A stretch of 64,000 bases of DNA. Source: Microglena sp. YARC. Its lineage: Eukaryota > Chlorophyta > Chlorophyceae > Chlamydomonadales > Chlamydomonadaceae. The position numbers and the translations under genes are program-made. Numbering within the stretch: position 1 is the first letter of the stretch; each line of letters begins with the position of its first letter. This document shows, piece by piece, positions 1-10,552 of this stretch. Location: NCBI GenBank assembly GCA_022414725.1, contig CM039463.1:55554094-55618093 (forward strand), written 5' to 3'. The notes beneath the pieces were generated by a model. The model saw nothing but the letters and a program-made list of their open reading frames with translations, searched no databases and was not told the DNA's origin.

Positions 1-460
1 TGTGTTCCTTGTCATGTGTTCTGCGTTTTCTTTTCTGCTTTTCCATTTCTGTTCTCTTTGTTCTGTGTTTTGTGTTATGTGTTATGCGTACGACATCCCA
101 ACAAGGGACTTCTGAATGTGTGATCTCGTGTATATATATGGTATGACATAACATACAATAGCGTACAACATATCAATATATTGTACAATTTATCAACGAC
201 ATCATATGATATATCGTACGATATCGTACGACATATGAATATAGCGTACAATATATTGTATGGTATCGTATCATATATCACCATATTGGTATCCCTCCTC
301 ATGAAGTTCCTTTCAAATATTTTGTCATCACATCCGGCAACACAAAGGCACCCACAGTCACCCACATCCTCTCCTAGCCTCGAACACAAGGCTATGCAGC
401 CACCCACATTCAATTGCCTACACATGCAGCCACACCACGCCTGACTTAAGCACCCATTTA
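1..460. other. AT-rich stretch with no gene seen
   Basis: About 150-290 is rich in short palindromic ATA/TAC steps such as repeated CGTACGAT-type words. No exon with convincing splice sites or protein-like composition was seen. Confidence 0.4.
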
Positions 461-464
461 CATG

Positions 465-466
<2 letters not shown>

Positions 467-522
<56 letters not shown>
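467..522. repeat. (TGA)n trinucleotide microsatellite
   Basis: About eighteen uninterrupted TGA/GAT triplets. Confidence 0.95.
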
Positions 523-525
<3 letters not shown>

Positions 526-855
526 ATTATCCCTTGTGCCCTACCAGATTAAAAATGTGCCCGTGACTTGACGGATTCAAGAAGGATATATGAACATGGC
601 GAACACAAAAATAATGAAAACAGGAAAATAATGAAATGCTTTCAAACCACCTGTCTCCGCAGATTATTCTGACCTTCGACGTGGCAAATGGGGATGATGC
701 AGATACTGTCTTCCATATCTTGGATGACCGGATATATGGTGCTGTCTTCGCATCACAAACCCCATGCAACAGTACTGTCATTGTCGCAACACCCGACACC
801 TCAACGGTCCAGACATGCAGTACGGTAGGTAGCATGGGACAATCTCTTGCATCAG

Positions 856-1770
856 TGGTAGTGGTAGTGGTAGTGGTAGTGGTAGTGGTAGTGGTAGTGG
901 TAGTGGTAGTGGTAGTGGTAGTGGTAGTGGTAGTGGTAGTGGTAGTGGTAGTGGTAGTGGTAGTGGTAGTGGTAGTGGTAGTGGTAGTGGTAGTGGTAGT
1001 GGTAGTTGTGGTAGTTGTGGTAGTTGTGGTAGTTGTGGTAGTCGTGGTAGTCGTGGTAGTCGTGGTAGTCGTGGTAGTCGTGGTAGTCGTGGTAGTGGTG
1101 GTAGTGGTGGTAGTGGTGGTAGTGGTGGTAGTGGTGGTAGTGGTGGTAGTCGTGGTAGTGGTGGTAGTCGTGGTAGTCGTGGTAGTCGTGGTAGTCGTGG
1201 TAGCCGTGGTAGTCGTGGTAGTCGTGGTAGTCGTGGTAGTCGTGGTAGTCGTGGTAGTGGTGGTAGTCGTGGTAGTCGTGGTAGTCGTGGTAGTCGTGGT
1301 AGTCGTGGTAGTCGTGGTAGTCGTGGTAGTCGTGGTAGTCGTGGTAGTCGTGGTAGTCGTGGTAGTCGTGGTAGTCGTGGTAGTCGTGGTAGTCGTGGTA
1401 GTCGTGGTAGTCGTGGTAGTCGTGGTAGTCGTGGTAGTCGTGGTAGTCGTGGTAGTCGTGGTAGTCGTGTAGTTGGTAGTTGTGGTAGTTGTGGTAGTTG
1501 TGGTAGTTGTGGTAGTAGTGGTAGTGGTAGTGGTAGTGGTAGTGGTAGTGGTAGTGGTAGTGGTAGTGGTAGTGGTAGTGGTAGTGGTAGTGGTAGTGGT
1601 AGTGGTAGTAGTGGTAGTAGTGGTAGTCGTAGTCGTAGTGGTAGTGGTAGTGGTAGTGGTAGTAGTAGTGGTAGTGGTAGTGGTAGTGGTAGTGGTAGTG
1701 GTAGTGGTAGTGGTAGTGGTAGTGGTAGTGGTGGTGGTAGTGGTGATGGTGGTGGTAGTGTTAGTGATAG
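856..1770. repeat. GGTAGT hexamer and GGTAGTCGT nonamer satellite
   Basis: A roughly 0.9 kb tract starts as a hexamer (AGTGGT), shifts to nonamers (GGTAGTTGT, then GGTAGTCGT), and returns to the hexamer after about 1515. The reading frame through it is nearly pure valine and is an artefact of repeat length, not a gene. Confidence 0.95.
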
Positions 1771-1910
1771 TGGGGATTGGTCTTATGCATAAACTGCCTT
1801 TGAAGTCCTAGATGACTGGATGTATGGTGCTACCAAAAAACCCATGGCCACTGTTTGGCCATCCGACACCTAAAAGATACAGTCATGCAGTACGGTAGGT
1901 AGCAAGGGGC

Positions 1911-2113
1911 CACTGTTTCTTTTTTGGGCTACTCATGACAGCTTTCGGCCAGCTCCACTAGCGAGCCACTGGATGAAACCCAAAGCCTGCAGCTGCATTG
2001 TAATCCCTGTCATGTCGGCTGTCAGATGCACTAGCTAGCATCAGTTTTGGCCAAAGAAAAGGTAAAGTAAGCTGCATAGAAGCTGCTACGTGTAGCCCAA
2101 ATAGGAAACAGTG
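1911..2113. mobile_element. hAT-type MITE, 203 bp
   Basis: Termini are inverted repeats beginning CACTGTTTC and continuing through TTTGGGCTAC to CAGCTT. The element is flanked by an 8-bp target duplication, CAAGGGGC (1903-1910) and CATGGGGC (2114-2121), 7 of 8 matching. The paralogous unit near 822-850 lacks the insert. Related internal sequence recurs near 9.33-9.70 kb and 12.55-12.70 kb, and the right-end motif recurs inside the AP2 introns. An 8-bp duplication and a CA..TG terminus are typical of hAT elements. No transposase is encoded. Confidence 0.8.
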
Positions 2114-2308
2114 CATGGGGCAATCCCTTGCAGCAGTGGTAGTGATAGTGTGATGTGGTCTGATGACCATACTGTCTTCCACATCCTGGATGACCGGATG
2201 TATGGTGCTGTCTTTGCATCGCAAACCCCATGGCCACTGTTGCAACACCAGACATCTCAACAATTCAGTCATGTAGTCTGGTAGGTAGCATGGGCCATCA
2301 TACATAAA

Positions 2309-2580
2309 TTAAATTTCCTGCATCGAATTCCCTACATTGAATTCCGTGCATACAATTACATAAAAATACATAAAATTACCCACATTAAATCCCATTATGT
2401 TACCTAAATTAAATCCCGTTGAATAAAATTGAATTCCTTACATTCAATTCCGTGCATTAAATTACATGAATTACCTAGATTAATTCCAATTAAATCCAAT
2501 TGAATTCTCTACATTAAACTACCTACATTGAGTTTCCTACATTAAATTATATTAAAATCCCTGTATTCACTTCCTTTGCT
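2309..2580. repeat. Degenerate AT-rich short repeat
   Basis: Variants of CTACATTGAATTCC and ATTAAATTACC recur at roughly 25-bp spacing. No coding sequence is visible. Confidence 0.6.
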
Positions 2581-2599
2581 TAAATTCCTTCCAAAGTTG

Positions 2600-3060
2600 C
2601 ATTTTTATCACAGATTCGACACGCCACACCACACCACACCACCCAGTCACAGACATACCTTATCCATTCCTCCCCACCACAGCAACCCAAGGGATTCACC
2701 CAGTTCCTGAAGTGGAATCTTTGTCACAGATTCGACACGCCACGCCACCCAATTACAGGCATGCCTTCTCCCTTCCTCCCCACCACAGCAACCCAAGTTT
2801 GCCATCAAGTACCTGAAGGTTGTATCTTTGTCAAAGATTGGTCACGCCACGCCATGCCACATGACCTAGTTACAGACATGCCTTCTCCCCTCCTCCCCAC
2901 CACAGCAACCCAAGGGATCCACCCAGTTCCTGAAGTGGAATCTGTCACAGATTTGCGCGCCACTCCACACCACTCAGTCACAGGCATGCCTTCTCCCTTC
3001 CTCCACACCACACCAACCCAGTACCCGAAGGTGGTATCTTTGTCACAGATTTGACCCCAG
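2600..3060. repeat. Tandem array of about 120-bp units (four copies)
   Basis: Each copy carries CACAGATTYGACACGCCAC, GGCATGCCTTCTCCCTTCC and CCTGAAGTGGAATCTTTGT-like words. Frames through it are repeat translations. Confidence 0.8.
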
Positions 3061-3129
3061 CTCAACCCCAAACCCACCCCCACCCCCACCCCACCCCACC
3101 CCACCCCACCCCACCCTACCCCACCTTCA

Positions 3130-3810
3130 CCCCCTTCCTTCTATCACCTTTCCTCTGCTGACCTTCCTCTATTGACTTTCCTCCTACCACGCACAGTATG
3201 GCTGCCTCTGATGTGCCGCTGATTCTTCTTCACCCTCCCCTCCAGCGAATGTTGCCATGCCACCCACCCCCTGACCCCCCAAATACATGGCCAACCCAAG
3301 CTAGCCACACAGTACCTGAAAGTGAAATCTTAATCACATATTTGCCCCCCCCCCCCCCCCAACCCCCCCCAACCCAACCCCCCACCCCCACCCCCAACCC
3401 AACCCCCCCCAACCCCCAACCCCAACCCCCAACCCCAACCCCCAACCCCCAACCCCCAACCCCCAACCCCAACCCCCAACCCCAACCCACTCACACTAAC
3501 CCCCTTCCTTTAATCACCTTTCCTCTGCTGACCTCCCTCTATTGACTTTCCACCCACCACAGCATGGCTATCTCTGATGTGCCGCTGATTCTACTTCACC
3601 CTCCCCTCCAGCGAATGTTGCCATGCCACCAACCCCCAACCCCAACCCCACACTCACACTAACCCCTTCCTTTAATCACCTTTCCTCTGCTGACCTCCCT
3701 CTATCGAATTTCCACCCACCACAGCATGGCTACCTCTGCTGTGCAGCTGATTCTTCTTCGCCCTCCCCTCATACAAATGATGCCACGCCACCCACCCCTC
3801 ACAACCCGAG
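3130..3810. repeat. Three tandem copies of a segment with exon-like sequence
   Basis: Copies near 3150-3280, 3520-3640 and 3690-3810 share a pyrimidine tract, an acceptor-like CACCACAG and ATGGCTNCCTCTGMTGTGC followed by CTGATTCTTCTTC. It could be a duplicated short exon of the gene whose clear exons begin at 4349, but no donor fits well, so no coding call is made. Confidence 0.5.
3345..3490. repeat. C-rich (CCCCAA)-like tract
   Basis: Runs of C5-C10 broken by AA, including CCCCCAACCCC repeats. The complementary strand is G-rich and could form quadruplexes. Confidence 0.85.
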
Positions 3811-3939
3811 AAAAGCCATTCCCCCCCACCTCCTCCCGTTGCTACCACTCTTCCACCACGACCTCCCTATTGGCTCTGGAGCTCTCCGCCACCACCGTCA
3901 CATGTCCGCTCCCCAGGTCCTCCCCCTTGGCACTGGTAT

Positions 3940-4255
3940 TCTCCACCACCACCACCACCACCTCCACCACCACCACCACCACCACCACCAGAATCACATA
4001 GGCCCTCCCCTTCCCCTCCCCCCTGGAACTGGCGCTATCCACCACCACCACCACCAGGAGAATCACATAGGCCCTCCCCTTCCCCTCCCCCCTGGAACTG
4101 GCGCTATCCACCACCACCACCACCACCACCAGGAGAATCACGCAGGCCCTCCCCTTTCCCTCCCCCCTGGAACTGGCGTTATCCACCAGCACCAGAATCA
4201 CACATCCCCTCCCCTTCCCCTCCCCCCTGGAACTGGCACTCTCCACCCCCACCAT
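3940..4255. repeat. (CAC)n plus tandem units of about 60-70 bp
   Basis: Four units share CCCTCCCCTTCCCCTCCCCC, GGAACTGGCRYTATCC and a (CAC)n tail, ending in AGAATCACA. Confidence 0.85.
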
Positions 4256-4348
4256 CCCATGGACCTTCCCCCCCACCCTATTGGGAGCATTGGTTGCACC
4301 GCCCTCCTCCCTCTCACGAGGGAGAAAAACGCGCCCCACCCCCACCAG

Positions 4349-4442
4349 AAATTGGGCTCAACGACTTCTACTACCGGGGTGTCACGATCAAGGCACCAAC
4401 AGCTTTCATGGACCGAGAAATCACCACTGAATTCGTTGAAAG
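4349..4442 (+). CDS. Exon 1 seen of an unidentified gene
   Basis: The acceptor is CCACCAG before 4349 and the donor is AG/GTATTT after 4442. Length 94 fits a preceding phase-1 intron and a following phase-2 intron. The peptide begins IGLNDFYYRGVTIKAP and continues AFMDREITTEFVE. It has balanced amino-acid content, unlike the low-complexity frames around it. It joins in phase to the exon at 5786, giving ...EFVERFLCPALLNG. I do not recognise the family. The upstream part of the gene is not resolved, because 2.6-4.3 kb is full of tandem repeats, and the true start codon was not found. Confidence 0.6.
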
Positions 4443-4454
4443 GTATTTATTTAT

Positions 4455-4616
4455 GACAGTGATAGTGATATTGATGATGATAATGATAGTGATAAGAATG
4501 ATGATTATGATAATGATAATGCTAGTGAGAATTATAATGATAATGATAGTGAGTATGATAATGATAATGAAAATGATAATAATGATAATGATAATGATAA
4601 TGCTAATGATGATGAC

Positions 4617-4705
<89 letters not shown>

Positions 4706-4765
4706 CGATGATGATGATAATGATTATTGCAGTGATAAGGATAATGATAATGATAATTAATACGA
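4455..4765. repeat. (GAT)n/(AATGAT)n microsatellite
   Basis: Imperfect AATGAT repeats flank a pure (ATG)n core at about 4605-4705, in the intron between exons 4349 and 5786. The poly-Met, poly-Ile and poly-His frames are artefacts. Confidence 0.95.
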
Positions 4766-4814
4766 TGATTGATTGTGGTATGTGCGAGCTGGAACACTTC
4801 ACCCCTTAATGTAA

Positions 4815-5190
4815 CATGCACAGAATGCACAACATGTACAACATGTACACCAAATGCAACATGTACAGAATGCACAACATGTACAACAAATGCAACATGT
4901 ACAGAATTCACATGTACAACATGTACAACAAATGCAACATTCACAGAATGCACAACATGTACAACATGTACAACAAATGTAACATGTACAGAATGCACAA
5001 CATGTACAACATGTACAACAAATGCAACATTCACAGAATGCACATGCACAACAAATGTAACATGTACAGAATGCACAACATGTACAACATTTACAGCATG
5101 TACATCATGCATAACACATACATGTACAATATTCACAACATGTACACCATCCACATCATGTATATCATGCACATCATGTTCAACATGAAA
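4815..5190. repeat. ACATGTACA minisatellite
   Basis: Words such as ACATGTACAACA and AATGCAACATGTACAGA recur with 9-bp periodicity (and 27-60 bp higher-order units). The motif is nearly self-complementary (ACATGT), so long hairpins are possible. Confidence 0.9.
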
Positions 5191-5245
5191 GACAAGTACA
5201 GCATGTGAAATCTGTTCCACTCCATCTTTTCTTCATTCATACAAA

Positions 5246-5730
5246 CTTTAGTTTTTAATTATTAAGCATTCAAGCTTGATCTTGCCTCTATTTTTAACCT
5301 CGAGCAATCTACTTTGCTCCACTATGCAATTTGCTTTGCCCCCCCCCCCCCCCCCCCCCCCCCCACCCACCCACACACACACACACACGCACACACCACA
5401 CACACCACACACACCACCCTAAAATGCCTTATCCATGACAGCATTATAAAGCATGCAAGCTTGAGCTTCCTTCTATTTGTACCCTCGAGTATTGGTCTAG
5501 TGTTAGACTAAGACACTTAAAGAATGAAGAGTCGGGTGTTCGACTCCCCCTTCGGTCGCTCTTGGCGTTGCAGGTCGTCGTCAACCGCCATGGTAGCTTG
5601 TCCAGTTGAAGTAGGAGAGATAACACCACCCGTGTATGACGGGCTCCCTTAACATACACCACGCCCCATCAGGCGTTATCATTACCCTCGAGCGATCTAC
5701 TTCCACTATGCAATTTACTTTGCCCCCCCC
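5246..5730. repeat. Direct duplication, one copy empty and one holding a SINE
   Basis: Copy 1 (about 5246-5362) and copy 2 (about 5440-5735) share AAGCATNCAAGCTTGA, CCTCGAG and ATCTACTT, followed by CACTATGCAATTTRCTTTG and poly-C. Copy 2 carries the SINE at its CCTCGAG site; copy 1 does not. Between them lie poly-C (5340-5364) and (CA)n. Confidence 0.85.
5490..5682 (+). mobile_element. tRNA-derived SINE, copy 1
   Basis: A slightly 5'-truncated copy starts at TATTGGTCTAGTG (box A region) and has the box-B match GTGTTCGACTCCC. It ends CAGGCGTTATCAT. The target duplication TACCCTCGAG lies at 5480-5489 and 5683-5692. The tandem neighbour at about 5300 keeps the uninterrupted site. Confidence 0.85.
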
Positions 5731-5785
5731 CCCACCCCCCACCCACCCACCCCCACATCCCCACACCCACACCCCACCCGCCCAG

Positions 5786-5921
5786 GTTCCTGTGCCCCGC
5801 CCTTTTGAACGGAGTGACGAATGTGCTTAATGACCTGGGCTATGAATATACAATCGACTACAATGCCAACTTAGAATGCATTATCAATGACGGGGTGTTC
5901 AGCCAGGCTATCTACTACAAG
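5786..5921 (+). CDS. Exon 2 seen of an unidentified gene
   Basis: The acceptor is CGCCCAG before 5786 and the donor is AAG/GTGGGT after 5921. The 136 bases are 1 + 45 codons, so it takes a phase-2 intron from exon 4349 and leaves in phase 0. The peptide contains FLCPALLNGVTNVLNDLGY and then YNANLECIINDGVFSQAIYY, which is protein-like and not repeat-derived. No family is recognised. A (GT)n tract follows directly in the intron. Confidence 0.65.
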
Positions 5922-5934
5922 GTGGGTCTACTGC

Positions 5935-6000
5935 TTTATTGTGTGAGTTTGTGTGCGTTTGTGTTTGTGTGCATGCGTGTGCGCAATTTTGTGTATGTGT

Positions 6001-6031
<31 letters not shown>

Positions 6032-6105
6032 AGTTTGTGTGCGTTTGTGTTTTTGTGCATGCGTGTGTGTGATTTTGTGCATGTGTGTGTATGTGTGTGT
6101 GTCTG
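5935..6105. repeat. (GT)n-rich tract, duplicated
   Basis: A GTGTGAGTTTGTGTGCGTTT block occurs twice, each with (GT)n. Confidence 0.9.
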
Positions 6106-6239
6106 TTAGCATTTAGCCATGCTATATACTAAAGTGTGGGTCTACTGGTTAATTGGTAGTGGTCTGGCATGCCCCGCCTTTCAAATGGGTGCCTACCTCT
6201 GACTAATAGTAACTAATAATTTCTCTGCCATTCTAAGTC

Positions 6240-6900
6240 CTCAGTGGTGCTGGTCTGTGTAAGAGGTCCCAACTCCTACCATTTTGGCAACTCAATACAA
6301 TTAATATTTACAATATTAAACTGACCTCCCCCCCCCCCCCTACTGCCCTCTCTTCCTACCAACACTCTCCTCATCCCATCAGACAACCACTATGACAACT
6401 CAATAAAATAAGTATGTACAATACCGGTATTAAACTTACCTGCCCCCACCCCACCCCCACCCCGGCTCTCCTGCCCTCTCTTCCTGCCAACATCCACCTC
6501 TTCCCGTCGGGCAGCCACTCTGGCACCTCAATACAATTAATATTGACACTATGAAACCTACCTGCCCCCCCCCCCCCCCCCCCACACACACACACCATCC
6601 CCCACCCCAACCCACCCCAACCCAACCCACCCCACTCACACAAACACCCCCCCCCTCACCCCCCTGCCCTCTCTTCCGACCAACACCCTCATCTTCCCGT
6701 TGGCCAACCACTCTGGTACCTCACTAAAATTAATATTGACACTATTTAACCTACCTGCCCCTCCCCCCCACCCCACCCACACACACACCCACACACACAG
6801 TCTTCCCCCCCCACACACACATACACCCCTCACCCTCCTGCCCTCTCTTCCTACCAACACTCTAATCTTCCCATCGGCCAACCACTCTGGCACCTCCGTT
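6240..6900. repeat. Tandem array, about five units of 110-190 bp
   Basis: Each unit has CTGCCCTCTCTTCC, CCAACACTCTC, CCACTCTGGCACCTCA, TTAATATTGACACTAT and an ACCTACCTGCC poly-C/CA tail. The units differ mainly in length of the C/CA tract. The last unit runs directly into the small exon at 6920. Confidence 0.85.
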
Positions 6901-6919
6901 GACATCTGCTTCTACTCAG

Positions 6920-6943
6920 CTGGAATTCGTCATGGCAGGCAAG
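6920..6943 (+). CDS. Candidate 24-nt micro-exon of the unidentified gene
   Basis: The acceptor TACTCAG and donor AAG/GTAAGC bound eight codons reading LEFVMAGK in phase 0 at both ends. It fits exactly between exon 5786 (ends phase 0) and exon 7579 (starts phase 0). The strong donor supports it. An upstream start for a longer exon cannot be excluded, because the preceding tandem unit is also open in this frame. Confidence 0.45.
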
Positions 6944-6999
6944 GTAAGCAGCAACCCTGAACCCTGAACTCTGAACACTTGGGGTTTAGAGGTTAAGAA

Positions 7000-7575
7000 G
7001 TATGATAATTATGACCTATATCAGAAGTCTGATAAGTGTGACCTAGACAACAATTCTGATAAGTGTGACCAAAAGGGGTATTGGCTATTGGGGCACCAAG
7101 CATAATTTATGTCCTTGTTATCATCATGATCGTCGCTTTCATCATAGACACATACATTTCTGCCCACAATAAAACATGTACCGCTATTTTCACAAGACAT
7201 GAGCTACTAGGTGGCAGGGCGCAGGTTGCAGAAATCAGATAGGAGAAGAGAAGACAAGACAAGAGACATCAGACAAGAGGAGGGGTATATTTGATATTTG
7301 GCTTACCCCTGGACTGGAACATACATACAAGAGAAACCAGAGTCCAGAAACCGGAAACCAGAAACAAGCCACCAGACACCATAAACCATGAACCAGATAC
7401 CAAACACCAGAAACCAGAAACCAGACACAAGATACTAGGTGCCATGGGACAGGAAGCTGAAATCAGACAAGTGAACCCAGAGCCTGGAAGCCAGAAACAA
7501 AAAACAGAAAACAGAGAAGATCAGACGAAACCAGATTTGTTTTTAAACATCTCACCAACTGAATTTTGTTTTGAC
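7000..7575. other. Intron-like stretch with short A/C/G-rich repeats
   Basis: ACCAGAAACC-type words repeat between about 7320 and 7510, and GATAAGTGTGACC recurs near 7030-7070. No coding exon is seen before 7579. Confidence 0.5.
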
Positions 7576-7578
7576 CAG

Positions 7579-7697
7579 GTGTGGCTGGACCTGTTTGATT
7601 TCATCATTCGTCCTACTTCATTTTCGAGGCTAGTGGCAAACTCCTTCATCTTGTGTGGAAGCAGCCTGCGCATCTATGATGCACCACCAGCCAGTAG
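7579..7697 (+). CDS. Exon 4 seen of an unidentified gene
   Basis: The acceptor is TTTTGACCAG before 7579 and the likely donor is AG/GTCTAT after 7697. The peptide begins VWLDLFDFIIRPTSFSRLV and continues ANSFILCGSSLRIYDAPPA. It is rich in large hydrophobic residues and may be a packed helix or membrane-associated segment, but no clear transmembrane span is seen. With this donor it ends in phase 2, which does not join directly to the exon at 8900 in the preferred frame. A further exon or another donor is therefore needed. The family is not recognised. Confidence 0.55.
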
Positions 7698-7699
7698 GT

Positions 7700-8030
7700 C
7701 TATACTGCTTTTACTACTTATATTTGTATTTTGTTTTTTACTGCTTTCACTGCTTTTATGTTTTATTGCTTTTATGTTTTATTGCTTTTACTGTTTTTAT
7801 TGCTTTTATAACCCTCCCTGTTTTACTGCTAATACTGATTTTACATACAAATTGCTTGTCCCGATCTTGTTGCTGGGTTGGATTCGCAATGCTGGCTCAC
7901 TGTGCTCACAGTGCTCTCAGTGCTCATTTATTACATTTCTTACTTTGCTCACTGTGCTCACATTGCTCACTGTGCTTATTTATTACATTTATTACTGAGC
8001 TCACTGTGCTCACTGTGCTCACTGCTCAAC
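7700..8030. repeat. TTTATTGCTTT and CTCACTGTGCTCA minisatellites
   Basis: A T-rich part (7705-7845) with repeated TTTTACTGCTTTTA words is followed by CTCACTGTGCTCA repeats (7895-8030). Confidence 0.85.
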
Positions 8031-8215
8031 TCGTTGGCAATCATCAAACGTTAATAACCATATGCTTGTCCATACTTGTACTGTTATTCACATATCACCC
8101 TTCCCATTGGTTGCGGACCAATTCATCAAGTGTTTCCTTCTATGAGCCCCTCCTGTAAATCTAGAGTTGATCTTGATTGTTTGAGGTTCATTCATTAATA
8201 ATTATATTGCAGAAT

Positions 8216-8430
8216 TAAATGATCACTGTATCACGATCTCAGGCCCCCCGTCGGTAAATCGATTGTTTGGGGTTCAGTTCATCAATGCTTTTTCGCTTTA
8301 GCCCTTCCTATCACGGTTGGGCAAGTCCATTTAGCCTATTTGGCCTACCCCTGGGCTGTAGCATACACACATGTTGGGCAAGTCCCTTTAGCCAAAGTGG
8401 ATACCCCTGGACTGGGCGTATATACATCAA
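8216..8430 (-). repeat. Dispersed repeat R1 (minus orientation) plus a partial second copy
   Basis: R1 in plus orientation starts GTTACAGTCCAGGGGTAG, continues CCAAATAGGCTAAAGGGACT, and ends near GGGGCCCTGAGTTCGTGC. This copy is reversed, and a second, partial copy (about 8370-8430) abuts it. Other copies lie at 9250, 9718, 10858, 15932, 27421, 30045, 30308, 30650 and 56090. Confidence 0.75.
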
Positions 8431-8899
8431 CCCTTCTGTCCCCATCCCACCCTCACCCTCTCTTACCTTCTCCATCCTCACATTCATATTCATACATCAC
8501 CCATGCCCTCTCTATCAGGGTTGTCTATGGGTCAAATGTTTCAAAAACTGTGTGTTTTGACGAGAAACGTAACGTTTTGAATAACCCTGACCTCAATCCT
8601 AACCGCAAAGCTCACCCCCTCTCACCTTATCCATTTCACTTTCCCAAATCACCCTTCCCGCCTCCATCCCTCCCCCAAGGCTCACCTTCTCTAACCCACT
8701 CCCTGCAAGTGCTGTACTGGTTCTCAATAGCCATGCAACCCGCACTCACCACCCCCAACCCCACCAGCAAAACACTATCAACCCCACGCCCAGCCGCACC
8801 CCCCACCGCCACATCCAACGAACCTCACCCCACCCCACCCCCACCCTTCACACCATAGCCACCCCCACCTCCACACCCCACCCCCACCACTCCCTGCAG

Positions 8900-9016
8900 G
8901 TGCTGTTCTGGTTCTCAAGTATCCTCTCAACTCGCCAGCGCTGGTGGAAAGTGGCACATACTTTCCGACGTGCATTCATAGAATTGAAACAGAGAGTGAG
9001 GCATACCCATACTTGA
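8900..9016 (+). CDS. Candidate terminal exon of the unidentified gene
   Basis: The acceptor CTCCCTGCAG precedes 38 codons and a TGA stop at 9014-9016. The peptide starts VLFWFSSILSTRQRWWKVA and continues with HTFRRAFIELKQRV. It is Trp/Arg-rich and could be an amphipathic or membrane-proximal tail. A partial, decayed duplicate of its first 30 bases (CTCCCTGCAAGTGCTGTACT) lies at about 8698-8730. Linkage to exon 7579 is inferred from order and strand only. A hAT-like MITE begins 22 bases after the stop. Confidence 0.45.
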   Translation: MLFWFSSILSTRQRWWKVAHTFRRAFIELKQRVRHTHT

Positions 9017-9037
9017 GACCAGAGCATGGATAAGTAG

Positions 9038-9223
9038 CAGGGTACCACATTTCGTCAAATTGGTCAGCGCTTAAAGCGCAAAAATGTCAAATCGGTCAGC
9101 GCATTGTAGTTAAAAAAACGCAAAAATGTGTGCTGCGCCAACAGGGGGTTGAAAAAACTGCGCGAAACGCGTAGTGGGGCTCAAAGGCGAGCGCAAAATC
9201 GAGCTGCTGCGCGCTTTTGAGTG
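9038..9223. mobile_element. hAT-type MITE, family 2, copy 1 (186 bp)
   Basis: Begins CAGGGTACCAC and shares CAAATTGGTCAGCGCTTAAA and GCGCGAAACGCG with the copy at 43486. It is flanked by a perfect 8-bp duplication, ATAAGTAG, at 9030-9037 and 9224-9231. Its right terminal inverted repeat has decayed. Confidence 0.8.
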
Positions 9224-9249
9224 ATAAGTAGTGCAGCGAGCTTGAAAGT

Positions 9250-9870
9250 CGTTGTTGTTTGTTACAGTCCAGGGGTACGCAGCCATCTAGGCTAAAGGGA
9301 CCTGTCCAACCTCGAATGATCAAGATCACCTTTAGCACTGTTTCATTTGCGGGCTACCATACTATTGGCAGCTTCCCACAAGCTCCAATAGCCAGCCACT
9401 GGGTCAAACCCAATGATTGAAGCTGCACTGGCTTGTCATATCAGCTTTCAGGCGCACTAGCTAGCTTCAGGTTTGGCTCACTGACAGAGACCTTCGGCGT
9501 ACAACGGTAATGGATTCAATGACAGAGATACTAATATCTCATGGCAGCTTCCTGCCAGCTCCAATAGCCAGCCACTGGGTCAAACTCAATGCTTGAAGCT
9601 ACACTGGAATGATTGTCATATCAGCTTTCAGGCGCACTAGCTAGCTTCATATCTGGCTCATGGACAAGGAAAGGAAGCTGCCTAGAAGCTGCTACGCATT
9701 GCCCCAGTAAGTAATTAAGTTGTTACAGTTCAGGGGTAGACCAAATAGGCTCGAGGTTCTTGACGAACTATGACAGCAGGGGCTTTAATGAGAAGGCACT
9801 GATGAACTGAACCCCAAATAATTGTTTTACCGATGGGGGCCCTGAGTTCGTGCTACCGTGATAATTGAAG
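9250..9870 (+). repeat. R1 copies and two remnants related to the 1911 MITE
   Basis: R1 pieces lie at 9260-9325 and 9718-9860. Two remnants (about 9330-9480 and 9540-9710) share CCAATAGCCAGCCACTGGGT and GCGCACTAGCTAGCTTCA with the MITE at 1911. The first begins CACTGTTTC as that element does. No gene is seen from 9240 to 11050. Confidence 0.65.
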
Positions 9871-10230
9871 TATGCGATTAGCCAAAAAACAAAAGTGGCC
9901 ACTAGATTATCAGGAGGGGCCATAGCTGCTTGAAGGAGTGCGTCAATGCACTAAGGGAAGCTGGTACAAGTGGCGCTTTCAAAGCCTTTCCTGACCATCG
10001 CCTGTGCATAAATACCCATGCCCTGGATAGCTACTATTCTGATGCATGGGTGGCTTGTAGCATCGGCAAGTGGTAGCGTTTGTATGTCACCTTGGATGGA
10101 TGCATGATCAGTGCATTTAGAAGTAACACCTCCACAAAACGTAGAATGTATGCATGGTTACCCACACATATGCAACTGTACATGGGTATCCAGGCATTTA
10201 TATAGGCTTCTATGCATACCAGCCAATCAT

Positions 10231-10552
<322 letters not shown>

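Larger units (their letters stand above)
690..2300. repeat. Three copies of a roughly 150-bp unit around the GGTAGT satellite
   Basis: Copies lie at about 690-850, 1790-1910 (continuing at 2114 after a MITE) and 2155-2300. Shared words are GATGACCGGATRTATGGTGC and GTAGGTAGCAWGGG. Copy 1 is the empty counterpart of the MITE insertion in copy 2. Confidence 0.8.

Noticed and set aside
636..1811. Long valine-only open frames
   Set aside because: They are translations of the GGTAGT/GGTAGTCGT satellite.
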